A stretch of 64,000 nucleotides of DNA from CAVYHJ01 sp963768165 [NCBI: uncultured bacterium] (GCA_963768165.1 CAVYHJ010000002.1:496001-560000), one strand, 5' to 3'; numbered from the stretch's first letter, positions 8,727-18,457 are shown. Notes: generated from the sequence alone by a model not told the origin. Numbers and translations: made by a program.

Positions 8727-10442
8727 ATGGCATCAACTAATAAATACGATACTTTTGCACGGATGTTAGAAGAAGCACAGGTTGCCAATACCGAAACTAT
8801 CAGTAAAGCGTTACTGGCATCAGAAGAATCCGGCCAGTCATTAAAACAAACGCTGATTTCCACCGGACAGGTAACCGAAGAAGAAATTTTAAAAGTTACT
8901 GCAGAAAAATTAGGGATGGAAATAGTGGATTTGGATCAACTCCTGATTGATCCAAAAGTCAAAGAGGTCGTCCCGGAAAAAGTGGCCAAACATTACCATA
9001 TATTCCCGGTGGCACAGGATAACGGAACGATTACCATTGCCATTGCCGATCCTTTCAATGTCCAACTATCCGATGATTTAAAGATTTTATTGGATGCTAA
9101 CCTGAAAATGGTTATTGCCAAAGAAGAACAAATAGAACGGGCCATCAAAAAATATTATGAAGGGACTGTCGTCGAGCAAATGATTGAAGAATTTGCCCGA
9201 GAACAAAGACAAGATGCCTTGGATTCAATGACCTACGATTTAGAAGCTCTGGATAAAGAATTAGAAGCGGATGATGCACCCATCGTGAAATTTGTCAACA
9301 CATTATTCAAACAGGCCATCCACGACAGGGCATCCGATATCCATGTAGAGCCTTTCGCCCGTACAGTCAAAATACGATTCAGAATAGACGGTGTTTTACA
9401 CGAAATGAGTCCCCCGCCAAAACGCGCACAGAATGCGATTTTATCGAGATTAAAACTAATGAGTGGCATGGATATGGCGGAAAAGAGAATCCCGCAAGAC
9501 GGCCGTATTAAATTACAATTGGAAGGAAAGAATTTGGATGTTCGTGTATCCGCTTTGCCCTCGTTATATGGGGAAAGTATCGTTATGCGTATTTTGGACC
9601 AAAGTACGGTATTATTGGGATTGGAAGATGTTGGATTTTCGCCTTATCACATTGACATGTTTGAAAAACAAATTAAAAAACCCAACGGGGTTTTATTGAT
9701 GACCGGTCCAACAGGGTCTGGGAAAACCACTACACTGTATGCGGCTCTCTCTGCCATTAATACTGTGGATAAGAAATTAATTACCGTGGAGAACCCTGTT
9801 GAATACCAGATTAATGGAATCAATCAGGTACAAGTCAATACCGATACTGGATTAACTTTTGCGGTAGGTTTACGCAGTATGTTACGTCAATCTCCGGATG
9901 TTATTCTCATTGGAGAAATCCGGGATACGGAAACCGCAGAAATTGCTATCCGTGCAGCATTAACCGGCCATTTAGTTTTTTCGACCTTACACACTAATGA
10001 CGCGCCCAGCGCTACCGTTCGTTTAATAGATATGGGAATCAAGCCATTCTTGGTAGCGTCCAGTGTGCAGGCAATTGTCGCCCAACGACTCATTCGCCGT
10101 ATTTGCAATAGTTGCCGAGAAAAGTTTCAACCGGATGACGAGATGGCGAATATTTTAAATATACCATCGGAAAAACGTTCCGAGACAATTCTCTATCGAG
10201 GCCGGGGTTGTGAAAAATGTAGTTTTTCGGGATATAAGGGAAGAACGGCTATCCATGAAATTATGGTGATGAACGATGTTATTCGTTCTATGGTATTGAA
10301 CCGGGAAGCGGCTTCCGTGATAAAACAGAAAGCCCGGCAATTTGGTATGCATTCCTTACGGGAAGACGGTTTTGAAAAAGTTTTGATGGGACAGACGACC
10401 GTGGAAGAAATTATGCGTGTAACCCAGATGGACGTGGGGTAA
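8727..10442 (+). CDS. pilB: Type IV pilus / type II secretion assembly ATPase (PilB/GspE)
   Basis: Hexameric cytoplasmic ATPase that powers pilus or pseudopilus extension. The 571 residues show an MshEN/GSPII_E N-terminal domain (about 1-150), the two-domain ATPase core with Walker A GPTGSGKTTT (near residue 330), Asp box, Walker B ILIGEIRD and His box GHLVFSTLHTNDA, and the zinc-binding pairs CNSC and CEKC (about residues 455 and 497) typical of GspE/PilB. It is the first gene of a long plus-strand locus and has a sigma-70-type promoter just upstream. The AGGAGAGGTG stretch lies about 18 nt from the ATG, longer than usual, so initiation efficiency is uncertain. Confidence 0.95.
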   Translation: MASTNKYDTFARMLEEAQVANTETISKALLASEESGQSLKQTLISTGQVTEEEILKVTAEKLGMEIVDLDQLLIDPKVKEVVPEKVAKHYHIFPVAQDNGTITIAIADPFNVQLSDDLKILLDANLKMVIAKEEQIERAIKKYYEGTVVEQMIEEFAREQRQDALDSMTYDLEALDKELEADDAPIVKFVNTLFKQAIHDRASDIHVEPFARTVKIRFRIDGVLHEMSPPPKRAQNAILSRLKLMSGMDMAEKRIPQDGRIKLQLEGKNLDVRVSALPSLYGESIVMRILDQSTVLLGLEDVGFSPYHIDMFEKQIKKPNGVLLMTGPTGSGKTTTLYAALSAINTVDKKLITVENPVEYQINGINQVQVNTDTGLTFAVGLRSMLRQSPDVILIGEIRDTETAEIAIRAALTGHLVFSTLHTNDAPSATVRLIDMGIKPFLVASSVQAIVAQRLIRRICNSCREKFQPDDEMANILNIPSEKRSETILYRGRGCEKCSFSGYKGRTAIHEIMVMNDVIRSMVLNREAASVIKQKARQFGMHSLREDGFEKVLMGQTTVEEIMRVTQMDVG

Positions 10443-10475
10443 TAAACATAGGATTTATGCAAGAAAGGAATTAAA

Positions 10476-11579
10476 ATGGCAGTTGAATTTAGTAGTGCAA
10501 ATAATAAAGTTGTGATGCAAGATTTATTACAGTTATGTGTTGAGAGAAACGCATCTGATATCCATGTTTCTGTGGGACGTCCTCCGACATTGCGTTTGGA
10601 CGGACGGTTGGAACCTGTTGGTCAACAAGTATTGTCTCCAAAAGATACTGAACGCTTGATGGAAGAAATTACCCCTACCCGCCATCAACAGGCGATTATG
10701 GAGGCAGGTTGTGCCGATTTTGGTTATGCATTTTTGGATATAGCACGATTTCGAGTAAGTGCATTTCGTTCACGCGGTGAAATAGGAATTGTTCTCCGGC
10801 AAATTCCATATAAAATATTGACCTTTGAACAATTGGGACTACCCGCAACATTTATTAAAGAATTATTATGCCGTCCACGTGGATTAATGTTGATTGTAGG
10901 GCCAACCGGTTCCGGTAAAACGACATCATTGGCAACCATGATAGACTGGATTAATGAAAACAGGGACGCCCATATTATCACCGTTGAAGACCCCATTGAA
11001 TATTATCACCCCCATAAAAAAGGAATTGTGACCCATCGTGAATTGGGTGTGGATACTCCATCTTTTGCGGCTGCTTTGAAACATGCATTGCGTCAAGACC
11101 CGGATGTCATCCTAGTCGGTGAAATGCGTGACTTGGAAACTATGGAGGCTGCCATCACGGCGGCGGAGACGGGCCATTTGGTATTCGCGACACTGCATAC
11201 AAATTCTGCTTCCCAGACGGTGGAACGTATTATTGACGCCTTCCCGGTCAATCAACAGGAACAAATCCGTATGCAATTATCCATTTCCATCATTGCTGTA
11301 ATTTGTCAGGCGCTGCTACCCCGTGCCAGTGGACGCGGACGTATTGCGGCGTATGAAATCATGATTAATACGCCCGCTATTTCCAACCTGATTCGTGAAC
11401 GGAAAACTAATCGTATTTTATCCTCTATTCAAACCGGACAAAAATTAGGTATGATTACTTTGGACCAATTTTTATTAAACCTTTATCAACGAGGCGAAAT
11501 AACCGCGGAAATGGCGCTGGAACGTGCCCATGACCCGGAAGATTTACGCGGCAAATTAATGGGGTTCACACCGGCATAG
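10476..11579 (+). CDS. pilT: Twitching motility ATPase PilT
   Basis: Retraction ATPase of type IV pili; 367 residues, the usual PilT length, without the MshEN domain or zinc cysteines of PilB. Visible motifs: GPTGSGKTTS (Walker A, about residue 140), ILVGEMRDLETM (Walker B), GHLVFATLHTNSASQTVERI (His box and arginine), and AAYEIMINTPAISNLIRE, the PilT equivalent of the C-terminal AIRNLIRE retraction motif. It sits between two PilB-type genes with short spacing (33 and 13 nt), so the three are probably one transcript. Presence of PilT argues that the locus builds retractile type IV pili, or a hybrid, rather than a pure type II secretion system. Confidence 0.95.
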   Translation: MAVEFSSANNKVVMQDLLQLCVERNASDIHVSVGRPPTLRLDGRLEPVGQQVLSPKDTERLMEEITPTRHQQAIMEAGCADFGYAFLDIARFRVSAFRSRGEIGIVLRQIPYKILTFEQLGLPATFIKELLCRPRGLMLIVGPTGSGKTTSLATMIDWINENRDAHIITVEDPIEYYHPHKKGIVTHRELGVDTPSFAAALKHALRQDPDVILVGEMRDLETMEAAITAAETGHLVFATLHTNSASQTVERIIDAFPVNQQEQIRMQLSISIIAVICQALLPRASGRGRIAAYEIMINTPAISNLIRERKTNRILSSIQTGQKLGMITLDQFLLNLYQRGEITAEMALERAHDPEDLRGKLMGFTPA

Positions 11580-11592
11580 GAGATTATATAAA

Positions 11593-13476
11593 ATGGCTGA
11601 ATACGGAACACGACCTACACAAGCGGCACGACCTGATGACAATTCTTTACGGAATTTAATGGAAGATGCTACCCGTTCCACGGCAACTCAAATAATGCCG
11701 ATAGAGGAAGCGGGTCAATCCGCAAAAACAGCGTATACACACGACCAAATTGCCGTTAGCGAAATGGACACGCTGAAATTGTTATCGGAACAGACCGGGA
11801 TGCCCTATGTAGAACTGGCGCATTATCAAATTGATTTGGATTTATTAAAAGAAGTACCATTTCACGTCGCTCAAGCGTATAAAATATTCCCTCTCAAACG
11901 AGAAACCGATGGGGGTATTTTGATCGCTATTTCTGATCCCATGAATATTAAAGTATTGGATGATTTACGATTGTTATTGGACAAACCAGTTTCCGGTGCC
12001 ATTGCCAGTGAAGTGGATATCGAAGAAGCCATCGCCATGTATTATGGAATCGGGGATGAAAATCTGGATGCGATGGTGGAGAAATTACACGATGATAATG
12101 TGGAACAGGAAATCCTTAAAGACACCTCACAAATTGACTTGACGAATCTGGAACAAATCGCCTCGGAAGCACCAGTCATTAAATATGTCAATCTATTGAT
12201 GTTGCAGGCGATCAAGGACAGAGCATCCGATTTGCATGTGGAACCTTTTGGAGAGATTTTGCGGATTCGGTACCGTGTGGATGGGGTATTGCATGAAGTC
12301 CCTTCTCCTCCGAAACATTTGCATATCGGAATTCAATCCCGCCTTAAAGTTATGGCAGGAATGGATATCGCGGAACGTAGATTACCCCAAGACGGGCGTA
12401 TTAAATTAAACTTAGCGGGACGACAAATTGACCTTCGTGTCAGTTCTCTGCCTACGGTTTGGGGAGAATCCATTGTGCTACGTATTTTGGACAAGTCCAT
12501 GATGATGATGGGTTTGGAACAGGTAGGCCTTTTACCGGAAGTCCATGAAGTTATGAAAAAATTGATTGATAAGCCCAACGGTATTGTCCTAACAACCGGT
12601 CCTACGGGTTGCGGAAAAACCACCACTCTCTACGCCGGACTTAATGAAATCTTTACTCCAGAATTAAAAGTCATTACTACCGAAGACCCGGTCGAATACG
12701 AATTGGAAGGCGTTGTGCAGGTTAATATCCGTGAAGCTGTCGGACTCACATTTGCCTCCTGTTTACGATCTATTTTGCGGCAAGACCCTGACGTTATCAT
12801 GGTCGGTGAAATTCGTGACTTGGAAACGGCTCAAATTTCTATTCAAGCCGCTCTCACTGGCCACTTGGTTCTCTCCACCCTTCACACCAACGATGCCCCA
12901 TCCACCGTAACCCGGTTAATTGACATGGAAATTGAACCCTTCTTGATCTCCTCCACTCTCGAAGGTGTCCTCGCTCAACGCTTGGTTCGTACTATTTGTC
13001 CTAACTGTCGCGATGTCTATAAGCCTTCCACTGAAATGTTAAATGAATTAAAGATTAGTCCTCAAGAAGTCGCTGAATATACTTTCTATCATGGCAAAGG
13101 GTGTGAAGACTGCAATTTTACCGGATATAAGGGAAGAATTGGTATCTTTGAACTGCTGGTAGTCAGTGAACCCATTCGGGATTTGATCCTTCAACGGGCA
13201 GCTACCAATATTATCGCAAAAAAAGCCAGGCAAGAAGGCATGATGACTATGCGGGAAGATGGTTGGCAAAAAGTATTGGCGGGTATCACGACTATCGAAG
13301 AAATTCTCCGGGTAACTTATGGAGTTGAAGATATTGACCCGGGAATGGGTATCTCCGAGGAACCATTGCCGTTAACTCCCAAGGCCGAAACCCCAGAACT
13401 CCAATCTGAACTGGCGGGACGACCAGGCACTGACAAAGTTGAAACTGGTGAAGAAGCAGACAGAGCAAAAAAATAA
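11593..13476 (+). CDS. Second PilB/GspE assembly ATPase with acidic C-terminal tail
   Basis: A 627-residue paralogue of the first PilB. It has an MshEN-like N-terminal domain (about 60-190), Walker A GPTGCGKTTT (Cys replaces the usual Ser), Walker B IMVGEIRDLETA, the GHLVLSTLHTNDAPSTVTRL box and both zinc-binding pairs (CPNC, CEDC). The last 45 or so residues after GVEDIDPGMGI are charged and low-complexity, rich in Glu, Pro and Lys, and not part of the conserved fold. The start codon has an AGGAGA ribosome site formed by the stop of pilT. Two extension ATPases in one operon may serve two pilus modes or one hetero-oligomeric motor; this is inference. Confidence 0.93.
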   Translation: MAEYGTRPTQAARPDDNSLRNLMEDATRSTATQIMPIEEAGQSAKTAYTHDQIAVSEMDTLKLLSEQTGMPYVELAHYQIDLDLLKEVPFHVAQAYKIFPLKRETDGGILIAISDPMNIKVLDDLRLLLDKPVSGAIASEVDIEEAIAMYYGIGDENLDAMVEKLHDDNVEQEILKDTSQIDLTNLEQIASEAPVIKYVNLLMLQAIKDRASDLHVEPFGEILRIRYRVDGVLHEVPSPPKHLHIGIQSRLKVMAGMDIAERRLPQDGRIKLNLAGRQIDLRVSSLPTVWGESIVLRILDKSMMMMGLEQVGLLPEVHEVMKKLIDKPNGIVLTTGPTGCGKTTTLYAGLNEIFTPELKVITTEDPVEYELEGVVQVNIREAVGLTFASCLRSILRQDPDVIMVGEIRDLETAQISIQAALTGHLVLSTLHTNDAPSTVTRLIDMEIEPFLISSTLEGVLAQRLVRTICPNCRDVYKPSTEMLNELKISPQEVAEYTFYHGKGCEDCNFTGYKGRIGIFELLVVSEPIRDLILQRAATNIIAKKARQEGMMTMREDGWQKVLAGITTIEEILRVTYGVEDIDPGMGISEEPLPLTPKAETPELQSELAGRPGTDKVETGEEADRAKK

Positions 13477-13489
13477 GATTGATTAAAGA

Positions 13490-13554
13490 ATGCATCGGGA
13501 ATTTGAACATTCTGAAGATTACCCTCGAGACATCGAGGGGGATTCCCGATGCAT
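13490..13554. repeat. GCATCGGGAA-arm hairpin with inner stem-loop
   Basis: Outer arms ATGCATCGGGAAT (13490-13502) and ATTCCCGATGCAT (13542-13554) pair over 13 bp. Inside is a second perfect hairpin, CCCTCGA-gaca-TCGAGGG (13522-13539). It sits between the second PilB gene and pilC. Because it is not followed by a T-run it is unlikely to be a strong intrinsic terminator; it could attenuate or stabilise the message. Confidence 0.75.
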
Positions 13555-13645
13555 ATAGACAATAAACTTTTTTTGGAGATATAACGTCATACATAATACA
13601 TATTATTAAGATGCAGAGATAAATGCTGAACGTGAGGTAACGATT

Positions 13646-14881
13646 ATGGCAAAATTTAACTATGAAGCACTGGATAAAGGCGGAAAACCTGTTAAAGGAT
13701 CGATTGAAGCGGATACGGAAGACATGATCCTTGAACGACTTCGAGGAATGGGTTATTTCCCTACCAAAATTACCAAATCCAAAGAGGCCGTGGGGCAAAT
13801 AGATCTTGGAACGTTACCAGGTTTCCGTTGGCTTTTTGGCCGGATAAAGTTACGTCATATCTCTACCTTTACTCGTCAGTTGGCTACTCTTATCGAAGCC
13901 GGACTCCCGTTATTAAGAAGTCTTACCATCCTTGAAGAACAAACAGAAGCCGGTAACCTGAAAAGAATTATCAAAGAATTAGCCGTCGGTATTGAATCCG
14001 GCGGAAATCTCTCCGAAGGGATGAGTCATTATCCCAAGGTTTTCTCTAAACTTTATGTCAACATGGTTAAAGCGGGTGAAATCGGTGGTGTCCTCGAAGC
14101 TGTCCTCGAAAAAATTGCCGTCTTTTTGGAAAAACAACGGGAATTACGCTCCAAAGTCAAATCGGCGATGATGTACCCGACGATGGTTATTTGCGTATCC
14201 GGTCTTATTGTAACTTTCATTCTAGTTTTTATTATTCCCCGTTTTAAAGCAATCTATTCAGAACTACATGCAAATTTACCGGCACCCACCCAAATCCTTA
14301 TTGATATTTCCAATGTTTTGATTGATCCAATTAAAGCTTCCACGGCCCTCGTATGTTTGATCCTTCTAATCGTTGGTTTCAGATATCTGAATAAAACTTC
14401 TCAGGGTAAATTTTATATTGATTCCGTCAAACTCAAACTCCCCGTCTTCGGTCAATTGGTTAATAAAATGGCCATTGCTCGCTTTGCCAGTACTTTGGCT
14501 ACACTCATTACTTCCGGTGTCCCCATTTTACAAGCCCTCGAAATCGTTCGCGAAACCTCCGGTAACGAAGTCGTCGCTCGCGCCATGGTCCAGGTCCATG
14601 ATTCTATCAGAGAAGGGGAATCTATTCACGAACCTCTCGCTAAATTCCCTGTATTCCCGCCCCTCGTCGTTCACATGATTGCGGTCGGTGAAGAAACTGG
14701 GGCTCTTGATGCCATGCTCAATAAAGTAGCGGAAGCATACGAACGAGAAGTGGACGATACCGTAAAAGGATTAACCTCCTTGATTGAACCTCTACTAATC
14801 GTTTTTCTGGGTATCATCATTGGATTTATCGTTATCGCGCTCTATTTGCCACTATTCAATATTGTGAACGTTATCAAGTAA
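13646..14881 (+). CDS. pilC: Type IV pilus / type II secretion inner-membrane platform protein PilC/GspF
   Basis: The polytopic platform protein that couples the PilB ATPase to the pilin pool. It begins with the characteristic YEALDKGGKPVKGSIEA segment and is 411 residues long with two T2SSF domains (about residues 70-195 and 275-395). Three transmembrane helices are visible: near 170-195 (VICVSGLIVTFILVFIIPRF), near 225-245, and at the C-terminus (LLIVFLGIIIGFIVIALYLP). The FTRQLATLIEAGLPLLRSL and MIAVGEETGALDAMLNKVA family motifs are present. A GAGG ribosome site precedes the ATG. Confidence 0.95.
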   Translation: MAKFNYEALDKGGKPVKGSIEADTEDMILERLRGMGYFPTKITKSKEAVGQIDLGTLPGFRWLFGRIKLRHISTFTRQLATLIEAGLPLLRSLTILEEQTEAGNLKRIIKELAVGIESGGNLSEGMSHYPKVFSKLYVNMVKAGEIGGVLEAVLEKIAVFLEKQRELRSKVKSAMMYPTMVICVSGLIVTFILVFIIPRFKAIYSELHANLPAPTQILIDISNVLIDPIKASTALVCLILLIVGFRYLNKTSQGKFYIDSVKLKLPVFGQLVNKMAIARFASTLATLITSGVPILQALEIVRETSGNEVVARAMVQVHDSIREGESIHEPLAKFPVFPPLVVHMIAVGEETGALDAMLNKVAEAYEREVDDTVKGLTSLIEPLLIVFLGIIIGFIVIALYLPLFNIVNVIK

Positions 14882-14911
14882 GTAGGGATGCGTTTACGCT
14901 CGAATAAACTG

Positions 14912-14940
14912 TTGACGTTCTCTGCAAGGGGTAGTATACT
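14912..14940 (+). promoter_or_regulatory. Sigma-70-type promoter for the pseudopilin operon
   Basis: TTGACG (14912-14917), exactly 17 nt, TATACT (14935-14940). It lies 31 nt after pilC and 65 nt before the first pseudopilin gene, and suggests that the pseudopilins can be transcribed separately from the ATPase genes. Confidence 0.7.
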
Positions 14941-15004
14941 TCGCTACAGAAGCTTGTGTGTGGAAAAGTGGAATTTTCTGTCCTGACACAAGAGAAAACG
15001 TTAT

Positions 15005-15577
15005 GTGAAAGTTTTAAATTCGATGAAATGGTATGCGGAAAATAAAAATAAGCCCAATGATTGGAATGGCTTTACTCTAATAGAAGCTTTGGCTGTGGTA
15101 GCCATTGTTGGAGTATTATTAGCAATTTTAGTATTTGGGTATGCATACTTTTTAACAGGCACGGCACTTGAAACAAGTGCAAAAGATGTGGCGGCAACTG
15201 AGAATTTAGCAAGAGAAATGTCTATTGCCGTCAATTCCACATATCGAGTAACTTTTGAATTGAATAATCCTACTGTCATCTCCTACCGCCAAGCCTACTG
15301 GATAGATCAATTGAGTTACGATACAGCGGGAAATCCCGTTTGGCAGCTTCAAATCACCAATATTCATTTTATTCCCGACCAAGTCAAAATAACGGATATT
15401 TCTAGTTCCGATTCAAGTTATGAATTTATCCTTTTTTATCCCTCGGGTACGGCAGATCCAAAAAATGTGCATTTAATCAATAAATCCGATGATACGACCA
15501 ACAACCAAAATTATTATACTGTACAGACATTTCCTGCGACAGCCCGTGCGGAAATTCTACCCAATACCAAATTATGA
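15005..15577 (+). CDS. Minor pseudopilin, GspH/FimT-like
   Basis: A 190-residue prepilin-like protein. A hydrophilic leader ends in the processing site NGFTLIEA, with Gly at -1, Phe at +1 and the conserved Glu at +5, followed by a hydrophobic helix (AVVAIVGVLLAILVFGYAYF). The remainder has the beta-rich organisation of GspH/FimT proteins. The start is either the GTG at 15005 or an ATG at 15023; the second gives a shorter leader starting MKWYAENK. It is the first of five genes that overlap by 1-4 bp, so translation is coupled. Confidence 0.85.
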   Translation: MKVLNSMKWYAENKNKPNDWNGFTLIEALAVVAIVGVLLAILVFGYAYFLTGTALETSAKDVAATENLAREMSIAVNSTYRVTFELNNPTVISYRQAYWIDQLSYDTAGNPVWQLQITNIHFIPDQVKITDISSSDSSYEFILFYPSGTADPKNVHLINKSDDTTNNQNYYTVQTFPATARAEILPNTKL

Positions 15578-15942
15578 AAATAATTATGAAGAACTCAAAA
15601 CTGGTTATGCATGGATTTACCCTTGTTGAAGTATTGGCCAGTCTGGCCATCTTACTGATTGGCATTCTGGCACTGGTCAGTTTGTTTCCACAAGGTATGA
15701 AATCAGCGGAAGTAGCAGAAGATTTATCCGTTGCCACGTTTTTGGGACAACAAAAAGCGGAAGATATTAAAAGACAGGAATATCTCTGGTCAGCGGGAAC
15801 AACCGCTGGACCGACTGCTTTCCCTTTGCAACCGGATTTTCGTTGGGAAGCGACCGTCGTGGCTGCAGGAGGTACAGATAGATTGGTGACTGTCACGATC
15901 TTATGGCGTGACCGCAATTACGAAATTCAAACAAAAATATGA
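15574..15942 (+). CDS. Minor pseudopilin, GspI/PilV-like
   Basis: A 122-residue prepilin-like protein with a 15-residue leader, the cleavage motif HGFTLVEV (Glu at +5) and hydrophobic helix LASLAILLIGILALVSLFPQ. Size and the PQGMKSAEVAEDLSVATFLG region resemble GspI/PilV minor pseudopilins that form the tip complex with GspJ and GspK. Its ATG overlaps the stop of the preceding gene by 4 bp, and its own stop overlaps the next gene by 4 bp. Confidence 0.85.
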   Translation: MKIIMKNSKLVMHGFTLVEVLASLAILLIGILALVSLFPQGMKSAEVAEDLSVATFLGQQKAEDIKRQEYLWSAGTTAGPTAFPLQPDFRWEATVVAAGGTDRLVTVTILWRDRNYEIQTKI

Positions 15943-16571
15943 AATCAAAAATATATCATGGACTTAACTTAAATTGGCGTAACCGTTTCAATGGATTTAC
16001 ATTGGTGGAACTCTTATTTGCCGTAGTCATTACCAGTTTAATCGCAATAACAGTGTATGCCAGTTTTAAAACAGTTGTATTGTCTTATGAGAAGAATGAT
16101 TCTGGAGTCCGTATGATAGAAAATGCCCGTGCCGTGCTGGAGGACATCACCATCAATCTCAAAGCAACACCCGCTGCAACCACACCCTTTCTCGAATCTT
16201 TTGCGGCGAATTCCACTCCTATCATCACCAACATTTTGGACACGGCTTCCATACTTCTTGCAGCCAGAGGTTATAACCAGGATAGTATCGAATTTATTAG
16301 TGCAGGCGATGTGGAATTTACTTATTTTATTGACACTTCCTCCAACCAATTAATGCGCAATACAAATGGAACGGTTCAACCTTTGGCCTTTAGTGTTTGC
16401 AGTATGAATTTTCTTTTTTTTAATCGTGATACCACCAGTCAGGAATGGTACCCTCTTTGGAATTCTTCAACCGATGGTATGCCCCGTTCCATTTATATCG
16501 CGCTTACCGTTCAAGATGAAGAGAAACGCCTTTTACCGCAAACTTATACGACGTTGGTGACCCTGCCATGA
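15939..16571 (+). CDS. Minor pseudopilin, GspJ/PilW-like
   Basis: A 210-residue prepilin-like protein: leader of about 22 residues, cleavage motif NGFTLVEL with Glu +5, and a hydrophobic helix (LFAVVITSLIAITVYASFKT). The downstream GVRMIENARAVLEDITINLK segment and beta-rich C-terminal domain resemble GspJ, the GspK partner in the pseudopilus tip. Overlaps of 4 bp on both sides show tight translational coupling with GspI- and GspK-like genes. Confidence 0.85.
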   Translation: MKSKIYHGLNLNWRNRFNGFTLVELLFAVVITSLIAITVYASFKTVVLSYEKNDSGVRMIENARAVLEDITINLKATPAATTPFLESFAANSTPIITNILDTASILLAARGYNQDSIEFISAGDVEFTYFIDTSSNQLMRNTNGTVQPLAFSVCSMNFLFFNRDTTSQEWYPLWNSSTDGMPRSIYIALTVQDEEKRLLPQTYTTLVTLP

Positions 16572-18457
16572 AAAAAAATCGCAGATTGCAGATTGCAGAT
16601 TGTAGATTAACCATTCAATCTGAAACCTTACATCTTAAATCTAAAATTTCTCAATCCGGTGTCACGTTGGTTTTAGTATTGGCGATATTAACGATATTAA
16701 CCCTATTGGGTGTTTCTTTCACCTTTGTTATGCGGACGGAAATGCAGGCAGCGGATAATTTTGCCAATAAGGTACAAGCCGATTATTTGGCAGAACTGGG
16801 GTTAACCGCAGCTGAAAATCGGTTGATTGCGGAACGGGTGGACTCCAAAGGACATCTAACACCCTATAGCGGTTTTACCAGCAAATCACTGGGAGTTACC
16901 GTTGAAAACGGTATCGTTACACCGGATGTAACAGTTTCGGATGAAGAATCCAAACTGAATTTGGCAGTGGCTTTGGATACGACAAATAAGGACGAATGGC
17001 ATCGCCTGTCTGCAGAACGATTTTTCTATGCTCGTTTAACCACGGCTGGATTCACTTTTACCCGCGTTAGTACCACCATCAATCAACTCTACGCCGCGCG
17101 ACAAAAAAAACAATTAAAAAATATGGATGATTTGAAAAAAGTGGTTGGAAATCAGATTTATAATGCCATCGCTGGTTCGGTGACGTTCTATTCTTTTGAA
17201 TCCAATGTACACCAAAATGATAAACAACGCGTGAATATCAACACGGCATCTGCCAAGGAAATTTATGATCGTTTAACAACCGCAATAAGCAAAGAATGGG
17301 CCGCGAGATTGGCTGTGAATATTGTTGATTTCATGAATAGCGGTGATGTACCCACTCTTTTGACTGTGAATGGAGTTACCTATCGAGGAATTAAAAATAC
17401 GCCTTATCTCAATGAAGTAATGCCTTGGTCAAAAACCCCCGATGATAAGGGGAATGATGGTCAATATGTGGAATTGTTTAATCCCTATCATGATGATATC
17501 CATGTAGATGGATGGCGCTTGGAAGGTGCGTTCGGTTCTATTGACCTGTATGGAACCGTTCCCTCAAAAGGGTATTTCATTATTACCGACAAATATTCCG
17601 ACGATTCGAGTGATGGAGAATCGGACGGATATTCCTACCAAATCAATTATGGGAATGTGGCGAGTGATAATTTGGTAGAAAATCCCACACTAGATTTATC
17701 CAAAAGTGGTGATACATTAAAATTATATGACTCTAACGGCAACATGGTGGATGAATTGACCTATGGTTCCAGTGCCAAAGATGTCTCTTGGGAAAAAGAC
17801 GACCCGCGAGTTAATGATTTAAACCAGAAGGAGCATGGTACACCCTATTATAAAAATAATGCTTATTATCCTCCCAATGGCACAATAGATGAAGATAATA
17901 TGGCCTATATAGCGGACGTGGCGGCTAAATCAATTGCCGATTTAGCGTTTGTCTCTATCGCTTCACCGGAAACCCCTTGGATGACATTACGGATTGATGA
18001 AGCTACTACGGGAATTTCTTTGGATAGTGTGATAGACTGTCTATCGATTGTTGATGACAAACAAAGAATTGGAGCCGTGAATATTAATACCGCATCCTAT
18101 GAAGTGTTGTCTGCGTTACCGGGACTTAATGAGACCTTGGCAAAAGAGATAGTGACCTATCGCAAAGTCCACGGACCTTTTACTCAAATCAGCCAATTAT
18201 TAAAGGTTCCGGGAATGGAAACGCCTATTAGCACCGGAAAAAATTCAACTGACATGTCCACGAATTTGGAACAAAAAATTTCCAATTTTCGGAAATTGTC
18301 GAATTGGGTTTGTGTCCGATCTTTTAATTTTACCATTGATTCCTATGCACGATTGGTACAACGAAAAAAACTACTGGCAGAAAGCCGGATACACGCCATT
18401 GTCAACCGGTCAAATCCAACCATAGTAACTGTTATGGAGAAACGACTTATCCCATAA
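16568..18457 (+). CDS. GspK-like tip pseudopilin with inserted lamin-tail domain
   Basis: A 629-residue GspK-type protein, nearly twice the usual size of GspK. It has an N-terminal membrane helix (about 34-54) without Glu +5, as normal for GspK, followed by VNINTASAKEIYDRL (about residue 222) and VNINTASYEVLSALPGLNE (about residue 503), the helix-hairpin-helix units of the family. Between them, residues about 297-395 (starting GQYVELFNPYHDDIHVDGWR and ending near VDELTYG) have the pattern of a lamin-tail Ig-like domain (LTD, PF00932). The LTD lies in frame and appears native, not a frameshift. The N-terminal leader is encoded by a GCAGATT simple repeat. It presumably caps the pseudopilus tip; the LTD may bind a substrate or DNA (inference). 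Confidence 0.85.
   Translation: MKKNRRLQIADCRLTIQSETLHLKSKISQSGVTLVLVLAILTILTLLGVSFTFVMRTEMQAADNFANKVQADYLAELGLTAAENRLIAERVDSKGHLTPYSGFTSKSLGVTVENGIVTPDVTVSDEESKLNLAVALDTTNKDEWHRLSAERFFYARLTTAGFTFTRVSTTINQLYAARQKKQLKNMDDLKKVVGNQIYNAIAGSVTFYSFESNVHQNDKQRVNINTASAKEIYDRLTTAISKEWAARLAVNIVDFMNSGDVPTLLTVNGVTYRGIKNTPYLNEVMPWSKTPDDKGNDGQYVELFNPYHDDIHVDGWRLEGAFGSIDLYGTVPSKGYFIITDKYSDDSSDGESDGYSYQINYGNVASDNLVENPTLDLSKSGDTLKLYDSNGNMVDELTYGSSAKDVSWEKDDPRVNDLNQKEHGTPYYKNNAYYPPNGTIDEDNMAYIADVAAKSIADLAFVSIASPETPWMTLRIDEATTGISLDSVIDCLSIVDDKQRIGAVNINTASYEVLSALPGLNETLAKEIVTYRKVHGPFTQISQLLKVPGMETPISTGKNSTDMSTNLEQKISNFRKLSNWVCVRSFNFTIDSYARLVQRKKLLAESRIHAIVNRSNPTIVTVMEKRLIP
16585..16612 (+). repeat. GCAGATT simple repeat inside the GspK-like leader
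   Basis: About three and a half head-to-tail GCAGATT/GTAGATT units lie within codons 6-14 and give the residues RLQIADCRL. Similar simple repeats are found at gene edges elsewhere in the window (43325-43362 and near 5978-5992). Confidence 0.55.

Noticed and set aside
13292-13798. A 168-codon minus-strand frame across the second PilB end and the pilC start
   Set aside because: It runs antisense through two conserved genes and an intergenic hairpin, and has low-quality composition.
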